Notes: generated by a model from the letters alone, not told the origin. A stretch of DNA of 64,000 nt from Molanna angustata (GCA_963576475.1 OY754975.1:18237381-18301380); one strand, 5' to 3'. Positions 1-11,832 are shown, counted from the stretch's first letter. Numbers and translations: made by a program.

Positions 1-118
1 ACTTTCATTCTAGTTACTACATCTTTCTTCATCTTACATTCTTTCCTAGTGACCTCATTTCTAACTCTGTTCTCTGTGCCTACCCCGCGAGGGACATGGC
101 GTGATGGTATGTATGTAT
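1..118. repeat. Rearranged LINE 3'-end fragment
   Basis: Positions 1-57 match, on the minus strand, the segment at about 20360-20410 that encodes the start of a LINE C-terminal peptide. Positions 70-118 match the plus-strand 3' tail of the same family (CCTACCCC...ATGGTATGTATGTATGT), as at 23065-23110. The two pieces face opposite ways, so this is a rearranged or twin-primed remnant cut by the window edge. Confidence 0.45.
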
Positions 119-120
119 GT

Positions 121-706
121 AAAAAACGAGTGGGTTGTGGCCAACGCTAAGCTACTCACTACCAAGTCATTCTATAGTATTCAAATTTTGTATGTAAAAT
201 ATTAAGCATTAACATGAAATGACTTCGTTCAATTATTTTTTTATTTAAATATTTTATTATGATAACTTGACAATTCTTCAATGTCATTTTATGAAAGCGA
301 TTTGTTTTTTTACCAATTTTAAAATAATAATTTCAATATTTATGCTTCCTGAGCTTGGGATCACTTCAAAATATTTGACAGTTAAAAAAAATGAAAAGCA
401 CTATTCAGATATCCTTCAAAATCTATTGAGGTCTAAGCGAGTATTAGATATACAAATTTTCAAAATTTGAAAGGAATCGAATGAGTACTTTAGTCTTTAA
501 TCAATAAATTAAAATAAAAACGCCGTTAATAGCACACAGCACATGACATATATAGTACACAGCACACACAGATACATTGTGACGAAATTTACAGAATACA
601 ATCTCAGCATCATACTAGTTGATAATCTGCATAAAAAATAGCCTTAAAAATTGCGAAATCATAACTCCCCACTATATCGCCATGGGTTAGTGAGGAGTAA
701 AAACAA
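121..706 (+). mobile_element. GTGG-family non-autonomous element, copy 1
   Basis: The left end carries the family 5' motif (AACGAGTGGGTTGTGGCC) and the right end the family 3' hairpin (ACTCCCCACT near 664, AGTGAGGAGT near 691) followed by AAAAA. The interior aligns well with the copy at 27977-28787. There is no coding capacity. The shared subterminal 10-mer and 3' hairpin resemble Helentron-type non-autonomous elements; that class is an inference. Confidence 0.6.
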
Positions 707-2339
707 TTTATTTATTCATAAACGATTTGGTGATTTCCTACTTTATATATTTTGTAAATAATTTATAATTATTATATAAACTAGAGATCACAATAAAACA
801 TTCGCTGTAAATACGTGTCTTATTTCCAAACAATGGTTTAGGTTATGTTGTACATAAACATTCAGAATTAATTTTCTTTTGTGTTTTGAAACTATTAAGT
901 GCAAAAACACTACTGATGCGTGCTGGCCTTGTATATACTCCAAAGTTGCATTGGGACAAGGGTTTATTAGAAATTTCCTACGGGTCGTTTATAGAATGTT
1001 GGTACATTAGACTTCAACGCATATTATCCGCGAACATCGTGTTTTTAAAAATGTATCATTTTGGTAATAAACCCGTTGGGCTGTCGGTAGTGGCGATCTA
1101 GATCATTAGGCATTACCGTGTAATGTAATGGTCGCCAGAATTCTATGTTTGAAATCCAAATTGCAAAGCAATAGAATTCCCAACCCAAATAATAAAAGTT
1201 TTGCTCTTGTGTATGTGAGGCATTAGTCCCGCAAACACGCACTTGTTTAACTCGCACATTTAAACGGCACAGAACAAAAAATGATGCCACACGATGAGAG
1301 CGAAAAGTTTGAAATTGAAGATTTTTTGTTAAAATGTCGTTGAAGGTCCCATTGTAACTAGATCGCCTGAAGGGGATGTTAATCCGGTGTATATGTATAT
1401 TTTTACAGGGCATTAAAGGCATGTCCGAATACCTATAGTATACGACAAAGGGGGGTACTTTTATATCCCGTTATACAATATACAATACACCGAGTAGATA
1501 CGCAAGTCTAACGATTAGGAGATTAACAGTGGGTAGCTACCTACTACAGCATCCGGAAACAGAATGGAGATGACCAAATGTTTTTTTTCTGTTGTAACGA
1601 TTTCACGAATATAAAATGTTATTGAAATTTTTGGTACCTCTACAAACGTATGATCACAAGTTTGTTTTATAAATATTAAACCTTTTTACAGATAACTTGT
1701 ACATTGGCAAAATTATTACCAAGCTTATTGTTTATAGCTAAATCTCAACAAATCAGAATCGATTTAATAGAAAACAAAGTGTGCTCTATGGCAAACACCC
1801 TCAAAACTCACAGTGAGTAAAAAATACCCTCAACACTCGATGATTCACTAACTCACTACCATTGGCATTAATGTAACTAGACAAAGTCCAATACCAACCC
1901 TCGCACTTACCTTACAACTGTTAGACTGACTACCTGAAATCCCGCAAAGGTTTCCTAAGACATAGTGAGCCACTTAAATCATCTCCAGAGGAAGCCAGGC
2001 TCACCTTGTGGCGAGAAAAATCATCTGTGGCGGAACATCCCTATGATGTCCCCACTTAACTAACTTCAAGTTATAAACAACCATCTCCATCTATGCAATT
2101 CATTCGGAATATCTCCAGTTGCCGTGGCTTGACGTATCCCGAATTCTCCTCGACATTTTCATTTCGTGTAAATTGAATATAATAATTATTAAACAAACAA
2201 CTTTGTAAAACATTAATCTAAATGAATTTGTATTAGAGTGAGTATTATATTTTATTATGTGAATTATCAGCTGCCCCAATTGTCTGTAGTATATCTTAAT
2301 ATAGAGAGAAATCTCCCTATACATCCAGAGATAGTTTTA
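707..2339. other. Unassigned AT-rich DNA
   Basis: I see no gene or repeat I can name. Short open frames on both strands (for example 886-1101 and 1045-1422) overlap each other and lack splice or family signals. Confidence 0.5.
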
Positions 2340-2340
2340 T

Positions 2341-2618
2341 CGAACTCCGCCGGACCACAAATTGGATTGGCGCACCTGGAAGTCGCTGAACAGATTAAGG
2401 ACGGGCGTCGGCAGATCTATGGACCACCTAGGGGATCCTTAAGGATGATGACTGCCTCTCGTGTGAGTGCGGCGTGCCACAGACCACAGACAACCTGCGA
2501 GACTGCCCTGCTTGCCCTACTACCTGATCATATGAGGATCCGCTATGTTGTAGCAGCTCAGCGATCAACGTTGCCAAGTATTGGTCGAAAAGTGTATGAT
2601 TGGGTTTTCAAATGAATG
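2341..2618 (+). pseudogene. LINE 3'-end fragment with C-terminal zinc-finger peptide
   Basis: Reading in one frame from about 2447 gives a peptide containing CECGVPQTTDNLRDCPACP and then a stop. This is the Cys-rich C-terminal finger seen after the reverse transcriptase of several insect non-LTR elements. The GC content is higher than the flanks, and the fragment ends at TGAATGTATGTAT. There is no RT core, so it is a 5'-truncated dead copy. The clade is not assigned. Confidence 0.55.
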
Positions 2619-2754
2619 TATGTATACTTTTTTTCTGAAATTATTGGTATTTATTGGAATCCTTAACCAAAGGTTTCAAGTTAAATTCCTGGCGGAGACA
2701 TAGTTTTTACTGCGTTTTTAGGTTTGTGCGACTACTAATATCATAAGTTTGCAA

Positions 2755-2868
2755 GTTTGCTTCTTCTTTTTCATCTTCTTCGCCCTCGCCTTTGTCCCAT
2801 TTACTTGGGGTCAGTTCTCCTTATTTTATTTCGCCAAACTCGCCTGTCTTGTGCTAAATCAGGATTCA
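2755..2868 (-). pseudogene. RTE-like LINE 3'-end fragment
   Basis: On the minus strand this reads like RRVWRNKIRRTDPK followed by a stop and an Arg-rich A/G-rich 3' region. The same ending (RADPN then stop, purine-rich tail) occurs at 38755-38985. It is a short 5'-truncated remnant. Confidence 0.5.
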
Positions 2869-3957
2869 AAAATATCATAAGTTTGCATGTGTGTTAAATT
2901 AAAATTTGACATATGTAATACCCGGTTGTTACCCGTAAAACAACAAACAAAAATAAAATACAACAAAACTTCTGAAAATGGTACACTTACGTTCTATTTG
3001 AGCCCTATTGAGTAAAAAATTACATCGAGATTAAAATATTAATTGAAAAATATCCGCAACAAAATAACCTCACCTCACATAATATCTTTCATATAAGCGG
3101 ATCAGTTGATCCTATAACATTCTTAAATATTTTTGTATGAAAGGTATTAAAATAAAATTAAACGCTGTGGCACACCCTACAGTCCCTACATATTAGATTC
3201 GTCCATACGAAAAAAAACAAATGTATCAAATGATCGTCTGTCGCAAAAATTCCCTCATCATAAAAGGGGCGTTGAAAAGATTCAAAATAACAAAACGTCC
3301 CTTTCGTAATTTACGCATCGAGCTAATAAATTTTACGTTCCGAGATTACCCGCGGAGAAAAATTGTCGTATGACGACTACAAAGTTAACGAATTCGCAGA
3401 AAAGTCTTTGGACGTTAGTCATTTTAAAAATAAATTTGATTTTGTTTTTCATACCCTTCGTACTCGGGGGTGATTTATTAAAATATTCACAATGAAACAG
3501 CAATAAACGTGGGAAGATTTCACTAGAAGCAAGTTGTACGAGTAATGACGTCATTGAATGGGTAGATTTTTTTCGGGGGTTTTTTAGGAAGCAAATTAAA
3601 AATAAAAAATATAAATACCTACTCGTGTTTGATATAAACAATAATAAAACTCCGTGGGCAAGACATGATACATGGTACAAATATATTAAATACTTGAAAT
3701 TGGTAAAATAAATCAATATAATTAATCAATTCAAAATGGACGCATTGATTTTTTCTAAACTTCTATGCTCACAATAGATTGTTTATTTACGAGTTGTATT
3801 ACATATGTAGGTACCTATTTCTGATTTGATTAATGTGTTTTTTTGTCAATACTTTTTTGACTTTTTGAAAGTTTTGGTGGAATTTTTCAGACATTTTGAA
3901 TGTATATTATAATCTTCTATGCATGAAAAAGATTTATGACAGAGTAAGATACAAATA
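2869..3957. other. Unassigned DNA
   Basis: AT-rich sequence with no recognisable gene or repeat. Confidence 0.5.
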
Positions 3958-3993
3958 TGTAATGTTACACACAAATGTGTGTAACATTACATA
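3958..3993. repeat. Short palindrome
   Basis: A near-perfect inverted repeat, ATGTAATGTTACACAC then GTGTGTAACATTACAT, with almost no spacer. Its function is unknown. Confidence 0.7.
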
Positions 3994-4033
3994 TCTACTT
4001 TTAGTTGGTGGTTACTAAAAGTAGTTTAGTCAC

Positions 4034-4137
4034 ATGGAAAAAATGTATGATGAACGACTGACAACAAAAATCATAGAACTGAAACAGAAGAAATTAGACG
4101 TAGAGGATGGCCAAGAATAAATTAGCTGGAAAATGCA
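4034..4137 (+). pseudogene. Decayed LINE C-terminal fragment
   Basis: The sequence resembles the segment encoding RMNDERLTKK...RGRGRPRK in the better copy at 22796-23108, but it is shifted in frame and interrupted. Confidence 0.4.
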
Positions 4138-4269
4138 GGTTATAGTAAATACTAAAATTTCCACTACAAAATTTATTGTTCCTACATACACTTTTTTCAA
4201 ACGTTGTCAATTCCCAAATACATTTTTTTTATCAAAATGAACACTCTAATAGTAACAACAATAATAGTT

Positions 4270-4480
4270 TGTTGTTAGGCACCGGCTTAGAATAGTGCTT
4301 CCACTTTTATCTGCTATCATTGTTTTTGGTGTCTGGTAAAAACCGGTTGATCAAAAGTATTTACAATATGCAAAATAACATCTCATATATATCAGAAATG
4401 TTCTAAACCTATTCTGAGTGTTGCCATTTTAGGTGAGACGAGACTGGTGTATGTGGATACACGCATATTATGTCGAGCTT
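4270..4480 (+). repeat. Dispersed repeat, also inverted at 46.4 kb
   Basis: It contains GGCACCGGCTTAGAATAGTG and, further on, GGTGAGACGAGACTGGTGT. Both occur as reverse complements and in the same relative order at 46395-46580, so this is a two-copy dispersed repeat in opposite orientation. The class is unknown. Confidence 0.6.
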
Positions 4481-4775
4481 CTTTATCCGCATACCAATCG
4501 TTGAATACACCACTTTGTGGAAAATACCGTGATAATATTATGTACGTTTGAAATGTGTATGATATATATATTTGGCCAATAAATACGGATATTTACGAGA
4601 ATCGGAAGAAAAAAACTGTATGAAAAGCTTTCTGAAACTAGAGATAAAACTACGCTTCCCTATCTCCTAACGTAGATAATGTATGCTGCAGTAATTTACT
4701 TATACAATCAGCGTGAACTTAATATTATTCAAGCGAAAGATAGTTGGAAACGTAGCAAAAAATAAAAGAAGTACA

Positions 4776-4862
4776 AAAATACAAAATCAGTGGTCATATT
4801 GCCAAAGTACAAAAAAACAAAATCAGTGGTCATATTGACGGAGTACAAAAATACAAAATCAG
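4776..4862. repeat. Short tandem repeat, about 3 copies
   Basis: Units of about 40 bp built on GTACAAAAATACAAAATCAG followed by TGGTCATATTG, repeated two and a half to three times. Confidence 0.65.
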
Positions 4863-5388
4863 TGATCTTAGTGAGTAACGACGTCTTTTTTCTGTGATAG
4901 TTTTAAAATTCTATGTTCTCACTTTGCATTGAATACGTATTTACACGTTTTTTTCTACAAAAAAGGTGCAATAAAAGATAACTGATGAACAAACATGATA
5001 CAGTTATTAATAAATAACAATATATAGAAAACATATAAGCATTAGGTAAACACTAGTTTTTTTAAGGTATGCAACGAATTTTGATATTATTTTGATATTT
5101 GTTTATAATTTAATGGAAGACTAACGACTTTCAGTTTTACATTTAATATAATGATTTAAAATAATTACAAGTCTTCGCTGAGAGGATATAATATGTACAT
5201 AGATACCACAAAATAAATACTATGAATAATTAACGTAACGTAACTATGAGTAATTGAATAAAACACATGTACAAATTATTTGTTAATAACTTTGAAATAC
5301 ATTATAACATATTAAATTGATTACAATTAATATTGTTTTAAACATTTTAAATGAACGGTTTAAAAAGGAATAAAATTATCCGTTCTCA
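4863..5388. other. Unassigned DNA
   Basis: Very AT-rich, with no recognisable feature. Confidence 0.5.
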
Positions 5389-5928
5389 AAAAGAAGCAGT
5401 CGATTTCAAATCGGATAATTAACCACGAATGATTTTATAAAATTATTTGTGGTTTAAAAACGAATATTGTCATCCGTTATGAGATATAAGCAGTCGATTT
5501 TTAAGCGGTCCTATAAATCAAATCATTCGTGGTTTAAAATCGAATGTTTCATCCGTTCTGAGATAAAAGCAGACGATTTTTAACCAGTTCTATAAAACAA
5601 CTCATTCTTGGTTTAAAAACGTCCATTCTGAGATAAATGTAGTCGATTTTAAACCAGTTCTATAAAACAACTCATTCGTGGTTTGAAAACGAATATTTTC
5701 ATCCGTTCTGAGATAAAATTAGTTGGTTTTAAACCAGTTCTATAAAACACCTCATTCGTGGTTTGAAAACGAATATTTTCATCCGTTTGAGATAAAATTA
5801 GTTGATTTTAAACCAGTTCTATAAAACAACTCATTCGTGGTTTAAAAATGAATATTTTCATCCGTTCTGAGATAAGCAGTCGATTTTAAGCCAGCCCTAT
5901 AAAACAACTCATTCGTGGTTTAAAAAAG
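5389..5928. repeat. Tandem repeat, about 80-bp unit, 6-7 diverged copies
   Basis: Each unit carries CTCATTCGTGGTTT, an AAACGAATATTTTCATCCGT segment, TGAGATAAA and a GATTTTAAACCAGTTCTATA segment. Copies differ by substitutions and short deletions and are most alike between 5560 and 5880. The array is noncoding. Confidence 0.75.
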
Positions 5929-6811
5929 CTAATTGTGTAGTTATAAGTTATTTTCATTATTCATCAAGTACTTTTGTACTATAACTTAGGCTGTGTAAAT
6001 AAATGTATGGTATAAGTTTAATAAGGTACCTACTTATAAAAATTCATAATATTATGGTATCATATTTTCCCCCCCGCTTGACCTAAAACATAAATATTAC
6101 ACGGAGTAAAAATAACATTCGTGAAATACATCGAATAAATTGAAGTTTGGCCAAAATGACTTAGTGAAAAAAATATATACGAGCGCGAAATCGTAAAATA
6201 TACGGCCATGAGAAAATTCATAACACCTCCCCACTCTTTTTAAAGGGTGATGCTAATTTATCGATCGAATAACGAATACAGACGCACAACAATCCATGAC
6301 TGTATACAATTTTTAAATATGTTTTAACAAAACGTGTAAATTATGGGTAAATATTGTATGAACACATACATACATAACTACAAAGACTGTTTCGGCTTAT
6401 CAGGCCCAATTCAACTGGTATATAAAACATGTATCCTATTCTGATTTTAGACTAAGATAGCTTTAAGATCATAACACTTCATAATTAGATATATACTTAA
6501 TTAAGTTAATAATTCTACTTTATTTTTATTTATCTTTATATGAATCACTTTTTCTGTTAATATAATATTTTATTCCATTGTATTAATAAATAAGGTAAAC
6601 ATTCCATTTATTATAGTTTTTTTCTTTTTTGAAAAAGCTTTCACTAGGCGAAATTGTCTTCCTTTGAAGAGCAAAAAAAATAAATTAGAATCAATTAATT
6701 TCGTTTGAATAATACTTACCCATATTATCTAAATTTACCAAATTTTTTTTTAAGAAATTATGCGTACATAAGATTGATGGATTTGACGGTAAATTTGTGG
6801 TAGTCCACAAT
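5929..6811. other. Unassigned DNA
   Basis: AT-rich. The segment near 6390-6410 (TTTCGGCTTATCAGGCCC) resembles the loop-proximal part of the fold-back at 8590-8712. Nothing else is recognised. Confidence 0.4.
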
Positions 6812-6997
6812 GGTGCAAATACTTTACTACTAAATACCACTTGGTCAGTTTAAATAAAACACGACTAGTTTCGGGAGAGCACTCCTACCATCGACTATAT
6901 CAGTTATAATACACCTGTCGATGGGAGGAGTGCTCTCCCGAAACTAGTAGTGCTTTATTTTAACTCACCAAGTGATATTTAGCAAAGTATTTGCACC
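6812..6997. mobile_element. Fold-back element, ~80-bp arms
   Basis: The left arm starts GGTGCAAATACTTT and the right arm ends AAAGTATTTGCACC. Both arms contain TTTCGGGAGAGCACTCCT or its reverse complement close to a spacer of about 20 nt. The imperfect arms and absence of coding sequence suggest a fold-back MITE. Confidence 0.6.
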
Positions 6998-7005
6998 ATT
7001 ATTAT

Positions 7006-7210
7006 TGTTATGCTAGGTGCTGAACACATATTTAAAAAATATTAATGTTCTCCATACTTTTACATGTTTTAATAATTTATTGTCATACTCTGTATCATAA
7101 TTTATTAATGTATAAAAAAAAATTTATATACTTTTTGTTTAAAGTAAATGTATTAATTTTTTATTTTTTACATCTAAATAAAAGTTACTACTACTATACG
7201 TACATTTTAC
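7006..7210 (+). repeat. LINE 3'-end/UTR fragment
   Basis: CTAGGTGCTGAACACATA and the AT-rich stretch after it, ending in AATAAAAGTTACTACTACTA, match the end of the LINE fragment at 29250-30302. That fragment encodes LGAEYIVKNY followed by a stop at this point. Only the last codons and the 3' UTR remain here. Confidence 0.6.
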
Positions 7211-7619
7211 CCATAATTAATTATGCAATTCTATAAATTGTAAGCCATCACAATTGAACGATATTAAACTGCAAACAACACATACACCGAGAAGTAAAAA
7301 AAAAATAGAAAAACAGAATTCTGTTGCAAAAATCAAAATTAAAGATTTTTTAACGAAATTCTATTTTTAAAACAATTTTTTTCTCAGTATTTATACGAAC
7401 CCATGTAAGGGAAATTAATATACCTAATTTATTCCGTCTTTGACTCTGATCAAAAGGAAGAAAATCTACATGTACATAATATTTTGATACCGTCTTGTAA
7501 AAACGGGTATCTACTAATCGGAAACGTAGCGGTGCTGCAATTCGCCAAGAAAATTCAAAATATTCCTTTGCGAGAAACAAATGAATGCAAATAATATTCG
7601 GAATATTAATTTAAAAATA
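7211..7619. other. Unassigned DNA
   Basis: AT-rich, with no recognisable feature. Confidence 0.45.
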
Positions 7620-7930
7620 AATCCACCCTATAGCGCAGCATCCCGCGCAGGGGGCGAGGGGGTGTGAAAAACCCGCCACCCTCGAAAGAGGTGGAGGGAG
7701 GAGGGTGGGGGGGCTAGTAAAAAATGCGTAGTTTTAGCTAATCTGCATGGGTTTTGCGCAGAATTTGCGCTCTTTTCCGTGGTGTTGGTGTATGGGATGG
7801 GATCGGGGTCCATACCACCCCCTCGCGGTGGGTGTCGGGTTAGATTTTTAACGAGAGCAGGATGGATTTAGCCGAGTTGGGGGGGTTTTTGGTGGGCGAG
7901 GGGGGTGGGAGCTTTTATGTTTTAAACCTA
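7620..7930. other. G-rich island
   Basis: The plus strand turns abruptly G-rich, with many runs of four or more G (for example near 7650, 7705, 7880 and 7900) in an otherwise AT-rich region. It could form G-quadruplexes or mark a former promoter or CpG-type element. No exon or promoter motif is convincing. Confidence 0.45.
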
Positions 7931-8318
7931 GTTTTTCGGCGGTGGGGTGAGGTGCGAATGAAAGTAGGAAGGTAGGTACCATCGCCTCCACATCCGGAAT
8001 TATATGTTTCTGTGTGTAGGGCATCGCGCAGATGAAATATAGTGCTTATGTATTGTCGTACATAATTGTGAACTTTTGTAGATTTTCTCTTTTTGCTTAT
8101 TATTTCTGTTTGTTGTGTACGGTGATGAGAAGCGACACTCGTGGGAGTTTGTTTATATTTATTTTTCATATATTATCATACTTAATTTTTCTATTATTTA
8201 CACACGACTGAATAAATAATAAACAATGCCTAGATAGATCATTACCTCTTCATACTAAGTCCCCATAAGCAGAACGGGTGGTGGTGAAAATCAATTCGCA
8301 TCAAGATATCATAATAAT

Positions 8319-8404
8319 GCCGACCGCCGTGGCACAGTTGGTAAGCCGTTTGGTTTCTGTGCGGGCGTCCTGGGTTCGATCTCCGATTTCAGCAGACGAG
8401 AATT
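8319..8404 (+). mobile_element. tRNA-derived SINE head (family A)
   Basis: An RNA polymerase III A box (TGGCACAGTTGG) and B box (GGTTCGATC) sit about 40 nt apart, as in a tRNA. The same head is at 25745-25680 and 39178-39110 on the minus strand. This copy stops soon after the head in a T-rich stretch, so its body is truncated. Confidence 0.75.
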
Positions 8405-8507
8405 TTTTTAAAATTATTTTTTTTTAAATTAATGTTAATGCAATGTATTGTTTTGTAAATAATCAGATTTTGCAATTAATATTACTAAGCATTTGCTATA
8501 GAATTAA

Positions 8508-8588
8508 TTGCATGTAACACGTGAGATTCAACTATCCATGGCGATAGTATGTATAGTTAAAGAACACATACCAAACTATAAACATATA
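8508..8588. repeat. Dispersed repeat shared with 13813-13890
   Basis: GCATGTAACACGTGAGAT, GGCGATAGTATG and ACCAAACTATAAACAT occur in the same order at 13813-13890. The class is unknown. It adjoins the fold-back at 8590. Confidence 0.6.
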
Positions 8589-8589
8589 T

Positions 8590-8712
8590 ATTCCACAACG
8601 AATTTATTTATCTTCCGACGACCGTTTCGGCTAACAAGGCCATAATCTAGAGTTGATTATGGCCTTGTAAAGCGAAACGGTCGTAGGAAGACAAATAAAT
8701 TCGTTGTGGAAT
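8590..8712. mobile_element. Fold-back element, ~58-bp arms
   Basis: The left arm begins ATTCCACAACGAATTTATTT and the right arm is its reverse complement, with only a few mismatches around a spacer near 8650 of fewer than 10 nt. It is noncoding and MITE-like. Confidence 0.65.
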
Positions 8713-9589
8713 ACCTATATGTGTTCATATTTATCATAATTATAATGTTGTTTATTTTTGGTATTAAAATATGTACTAAATATACCAATTTTAATCAATA
8801 GAAGATCTACTTAAAATTAAATAGATTTATATGAAAACTAAACGATTCATTTTAATTTTACATCAATATTTTCTTAATTAACAAGGTGGAATTTAATAAC
8901 TTAATCGTTTATTTTTCATTACAGTTAATTGGTGTAGTGTATTAAGTTCGTTTAATCTCGACGATGCCTTTAGGCTGATTTTAAAGAGTTTATTTAGTTT
9001 GTTAAAACGACTTAAAAACTCTTCTCAATAATGATTCGTTATTTTTAAGGTGGCACTATAACCAATTACTGCAGAAACTCATTCCTGAATAGATCAGGTA
9101 GATTGTTTAATGCCAAGATGCGTGACACGGACATATTTAACATATCGCTTGGTAAATTCAGAGTGAGCGTGCGGCGGTGCTTGACAGCGGGGTGTATAGT
9201 ATTCTGGTTGATTGTCTCATATTTGTGTATCATTTTTGTCTATCCTTTTTTTTCCTTCCTTTCCTCTCCTTTCCTGTCCTTCCCCATTTTTCTTATTTTA
9301 TTATGTCATGTTATATGTTAAAATTATAATTGTGTGTGTATTATATTATGTAATAGGCAACACGTAATTGGGGCACTACATATTTTACTTATGTTATATT
9401 ACCATAATGTTATTGTTTTAAGTAGTTGTACCTGTTTGTTGCTGAATAAATAAATAAAAAAAAATAACATAGAATAAAAGAAATAATCGGATACAAAACT
9501 ATTTCAAATCAAATAAGAATATTTGCACTACAGAAATAAATGCAATAGAAGAATTATGAGGGAAAGGAGAGGAAATCGTAATCAGGAGT
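8713..9589. other. Unassigned DNA
   Basis: AT-rich. The end near 9430-9460, with AATAAATAAATAAA, resembles a retroposon tail, but I cannot assign a body. Confidence 0.4.
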
Positions 9590-9737
9590 AATCTTCTTCG
9601 TGTTCTTCCTCAGCACGTTACCGTCCTCCCCTGGACGAAGGTCTTCTCCATTTTCCTCCATGTCGTACTGTCTTGTGCAGTCTGCATCCAGGATGTGCCT
9701 TTATATCGTTTGATATCATCCCTCCATCTCAGCTATG
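9590..9737 (-). repeat. Possible retroelement fragment
   Basis: This GC-balanced block, with CCTCCCCTGGACGAAGGTCT and CTCCATTTTCCTCCATGTCG on the plus strand, looks like the antisense of a LINE coding end of the type seen at 19046-19420. No reading frame is clear enough to prove it. Confidence 0.3.
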
Positions 9738-9762
9738 GTATATATTAATAAAATTCAATTTG

Positions 9763-9848
9763 AGATAACTCACATTCACGGGATCATCTGTGATAACTCA
9801 CATTCACGGGATCATTTGTGATCGCTCACATTCACGGGATCATTTGTA
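9763..9848. repeat. 28-bp tandem repeat, 3 copies
   Basis: The unit GATAACTCACATTCACGGGA followed by TCATCTGT is repeated three times with one to three changes. Confidence 0.85.
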
Positions 9849-10006
9849 ATAAAACGTGTAAAAGGAATAAAGCTGTAGATTTTTTAGCATAGATAATAAC
9901 TTCAATGTGAAATATGATAAGTTTCGTCGCGAGATATTGAAGGTGATACGCTCCTAATTTTCCTCCCTCGTACCCTCCTATCCATCCCAAACAAATTGTA
10001 TATGTG

Positions 10007-10007
<1 letters not shown>

Positions 10008-10044
<37 letters not shown>
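10008..10044. repeat. TG microsatellite
   Basis: A run of TG dinucleotides about 36 nt long, interrupted by one CG near the end. Confidence 0.95.
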
Positions 10045-10045
<1 letters not shown>

Positions 10046-10156
10046 AACATGAGTTGTTTACAGTATTTTCTTGTTATTGATGGAAAGCTTGTTATTGGCT
10101 CTGAAGTCTATTTTAAAATTTGTATTATAAAAAATGTAAATGAGCTGTTGGCTTCC

Positions 10157-10160
10157 CAAA

Positions 10161-10215
<55 letters not shown>
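10157..10215. repeat. AAAT microsatellite
   Basis: About 14 uninterrupted AAAT tetramers. They may be the tail of a decayed retroposon just upstream. Confidence 0.95.
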
Positions 10216-10299
10216 ACTCAATTCAATATATACGAAGTCATATTTATTTATTATTTCTCGGGCAACTAGCAGGTACTATATCAAATATTTATTTAACAC

Positions 10300-10445
10300 G
10301 CACCCAATAACAATTCGCCACATTCTGGAGACTTATAATATCGTCTCACAGATCCAGACTGAAAACACAATGAAAAACTGTGTCTCCACCGGGAATCGAA
10401 CCCGGACCTTTTAGATACCCAACCAACTGAGCCACGAATGCCGAC
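10300..10445 (-). mobile_element. tRNA-derived SINE (family B)
   Basis: On the minus strand the head reads GTGGCTCAGTTGG (A box) and GGTTCGATTCCC (B box). The body runs down to about 10310 and has no acceptor stem, so it is a SINE and not a tRNA gene. The 3' boundary is uncertain. Confidence 0.65.
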
Positions 10446-10608
10446 AATATATATGGAAAAAAAACTGTGGAGGTCTCAGTCTTAGTAAAACATCTGATGT
10501 TTTTTATCTTCATATTTTATTAACTTATTCTTGGGATGAAATTCAAGAAATATTACTTTTGAGTATGACCCACTCTTAAATAAAATTCAATAAACGTAGA
10601 TAGGGGAA

Positions 10609-11118
10609 CAAATTTATATTTATATGTCATTACTTTATTAAGAATAGCAGTTGACTCAAATTATTTCTAGCCAAATTTATATTTATATGTCATTACTTTA
10701 TTAAGAATAGCAGTTGACTCAAATTATTTCTAGCCAAATTTATATTTATATGTCATTACTTTATTAAGAATAGCAGTTGACTCAAATTATTTCTAGCCAA
10801 ATTTATATTTATATGTCATTACTTTATTAAGAATAGCAGTTGACTCAAATTATTTCTAGCCAAATTTATATTTATATGTCATTACTTTATTAAGAATAGC
10901 AGTTGACTCAAATTATTTCTAGCCAAATTTATATTTATATGTCATTACTTTATTAAGAATAGCAGTTGACTCAAATTATTTCTAGCCAAATTTATATTTA
11001 TATGTCATTACTTTATTAAGAATAGCAGTTGACTCAAATTATTTCTAGCCAAATTTATATTTATATGTCATTACTTTATTAATAATAGCAGTTGACTCAA
11101 ATTATTTCTAGCCAAATT
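10609..11118. repeat. 63-bp minisatellite, ~8 near-identical copies
   Basis: The unit contains AATTTATATTTATATGTCAT, TAAGAATAGCAGTTGACTC and ATTATTTCTAGCC. I see only one substitution among the copies (AATAATAGC in the last). The near identity implies recent expansion or conversion. Confidence 0.95.
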
Positions 11119-11269
11119 TTCACGAAAAACTATTAAATTAATGAGACTCAATGAATATCGTCAACTTTCTTTCTCAAAATCTTTAGCTATCATGATTATA
11201 ATATATAAAATAAAATATATTTCTTTCCCTTAACCAAATTTAAATGTATAATAATGATCTTATATTTTT

Positions 11270-11480
11270 TTTATTGCATATGCTTCCCTGTCGAGAGTCT
11301 AATGATATTATTTTTTACAAACTTTTAACATCTCAATAGAGACGAAGTTGGAATATTATAGAAGAACCAGGAATTCAAAGCACCTTCAGTTGAAATATTA
11401 TAGAAGAACCAGAAACTCAAGGCAGCTAGGTGATGACAGATAAAAATCCTTGTGCATATTTTTGAGAGTTCCTGAAATAT
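11270..11480. mobile_element. Diverged relative of the CAATAGAGACGAA repeat
   Basis: Contains GCATATGCTTCCCTGTCG and CTCAATAGAGACGAAGTTGG, as in the copies at 29557-30037 and 61371-61593, and an internal duplication (ATTATAGAAGAACCAG occurs twice). The ends are not clear. Confidence 0.5.
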
Positions 11481-11702
11481 GTTATGAAACGAGTGGGTTA
11501 TAGCCAACACTAAACTCTCCACATCATAGCAAGCGTTCATTTTTTCTTCTTGAAATGTTGACAATCTCTAAATGCATTTAAATCTCTAAATTTTCTAAAT
11601 ACATTTTCACAATACACCATACACACAAAAACATTGTCACTAAACTCATAGTATTTATTTTCTACATGATACCTCTTGAGAAATTTTAAGTAAAAATACA
11701 TT

Positions 11703-11832
11703 ACTAGCAAGATGAGCATGTATGAGGCAGTGTATCAATGTTGATGAGGCGATGTTTGTGTCAAGATAGCAGAATGCGGTTTCGGTTCTCACTGCTTACC
11801 CCTTGAGGAAGATAGAAGTGGAGAGTAAAAAA
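11703..11832 (+). pseudogene. Decayed LINE C-terminal fragment
   Basis: It resembles the end of the 22796-23108 copy (ATGTATGAGGC..., GTCAAGATAG, then TGCTTACCCC), with changes that break the frame. Confidence 0.4.

Noticed and set aside
1045..1422. 125-codon minus-strand frame
   Set aside because: No family motifs, no splice signals and it overlaps another random frame on the plus strand.
10380..10445. tRNA gene on the minus strand
   Set aside because: A and B boxes are present but no acceptor stem closes, and a SINE-type body follows.
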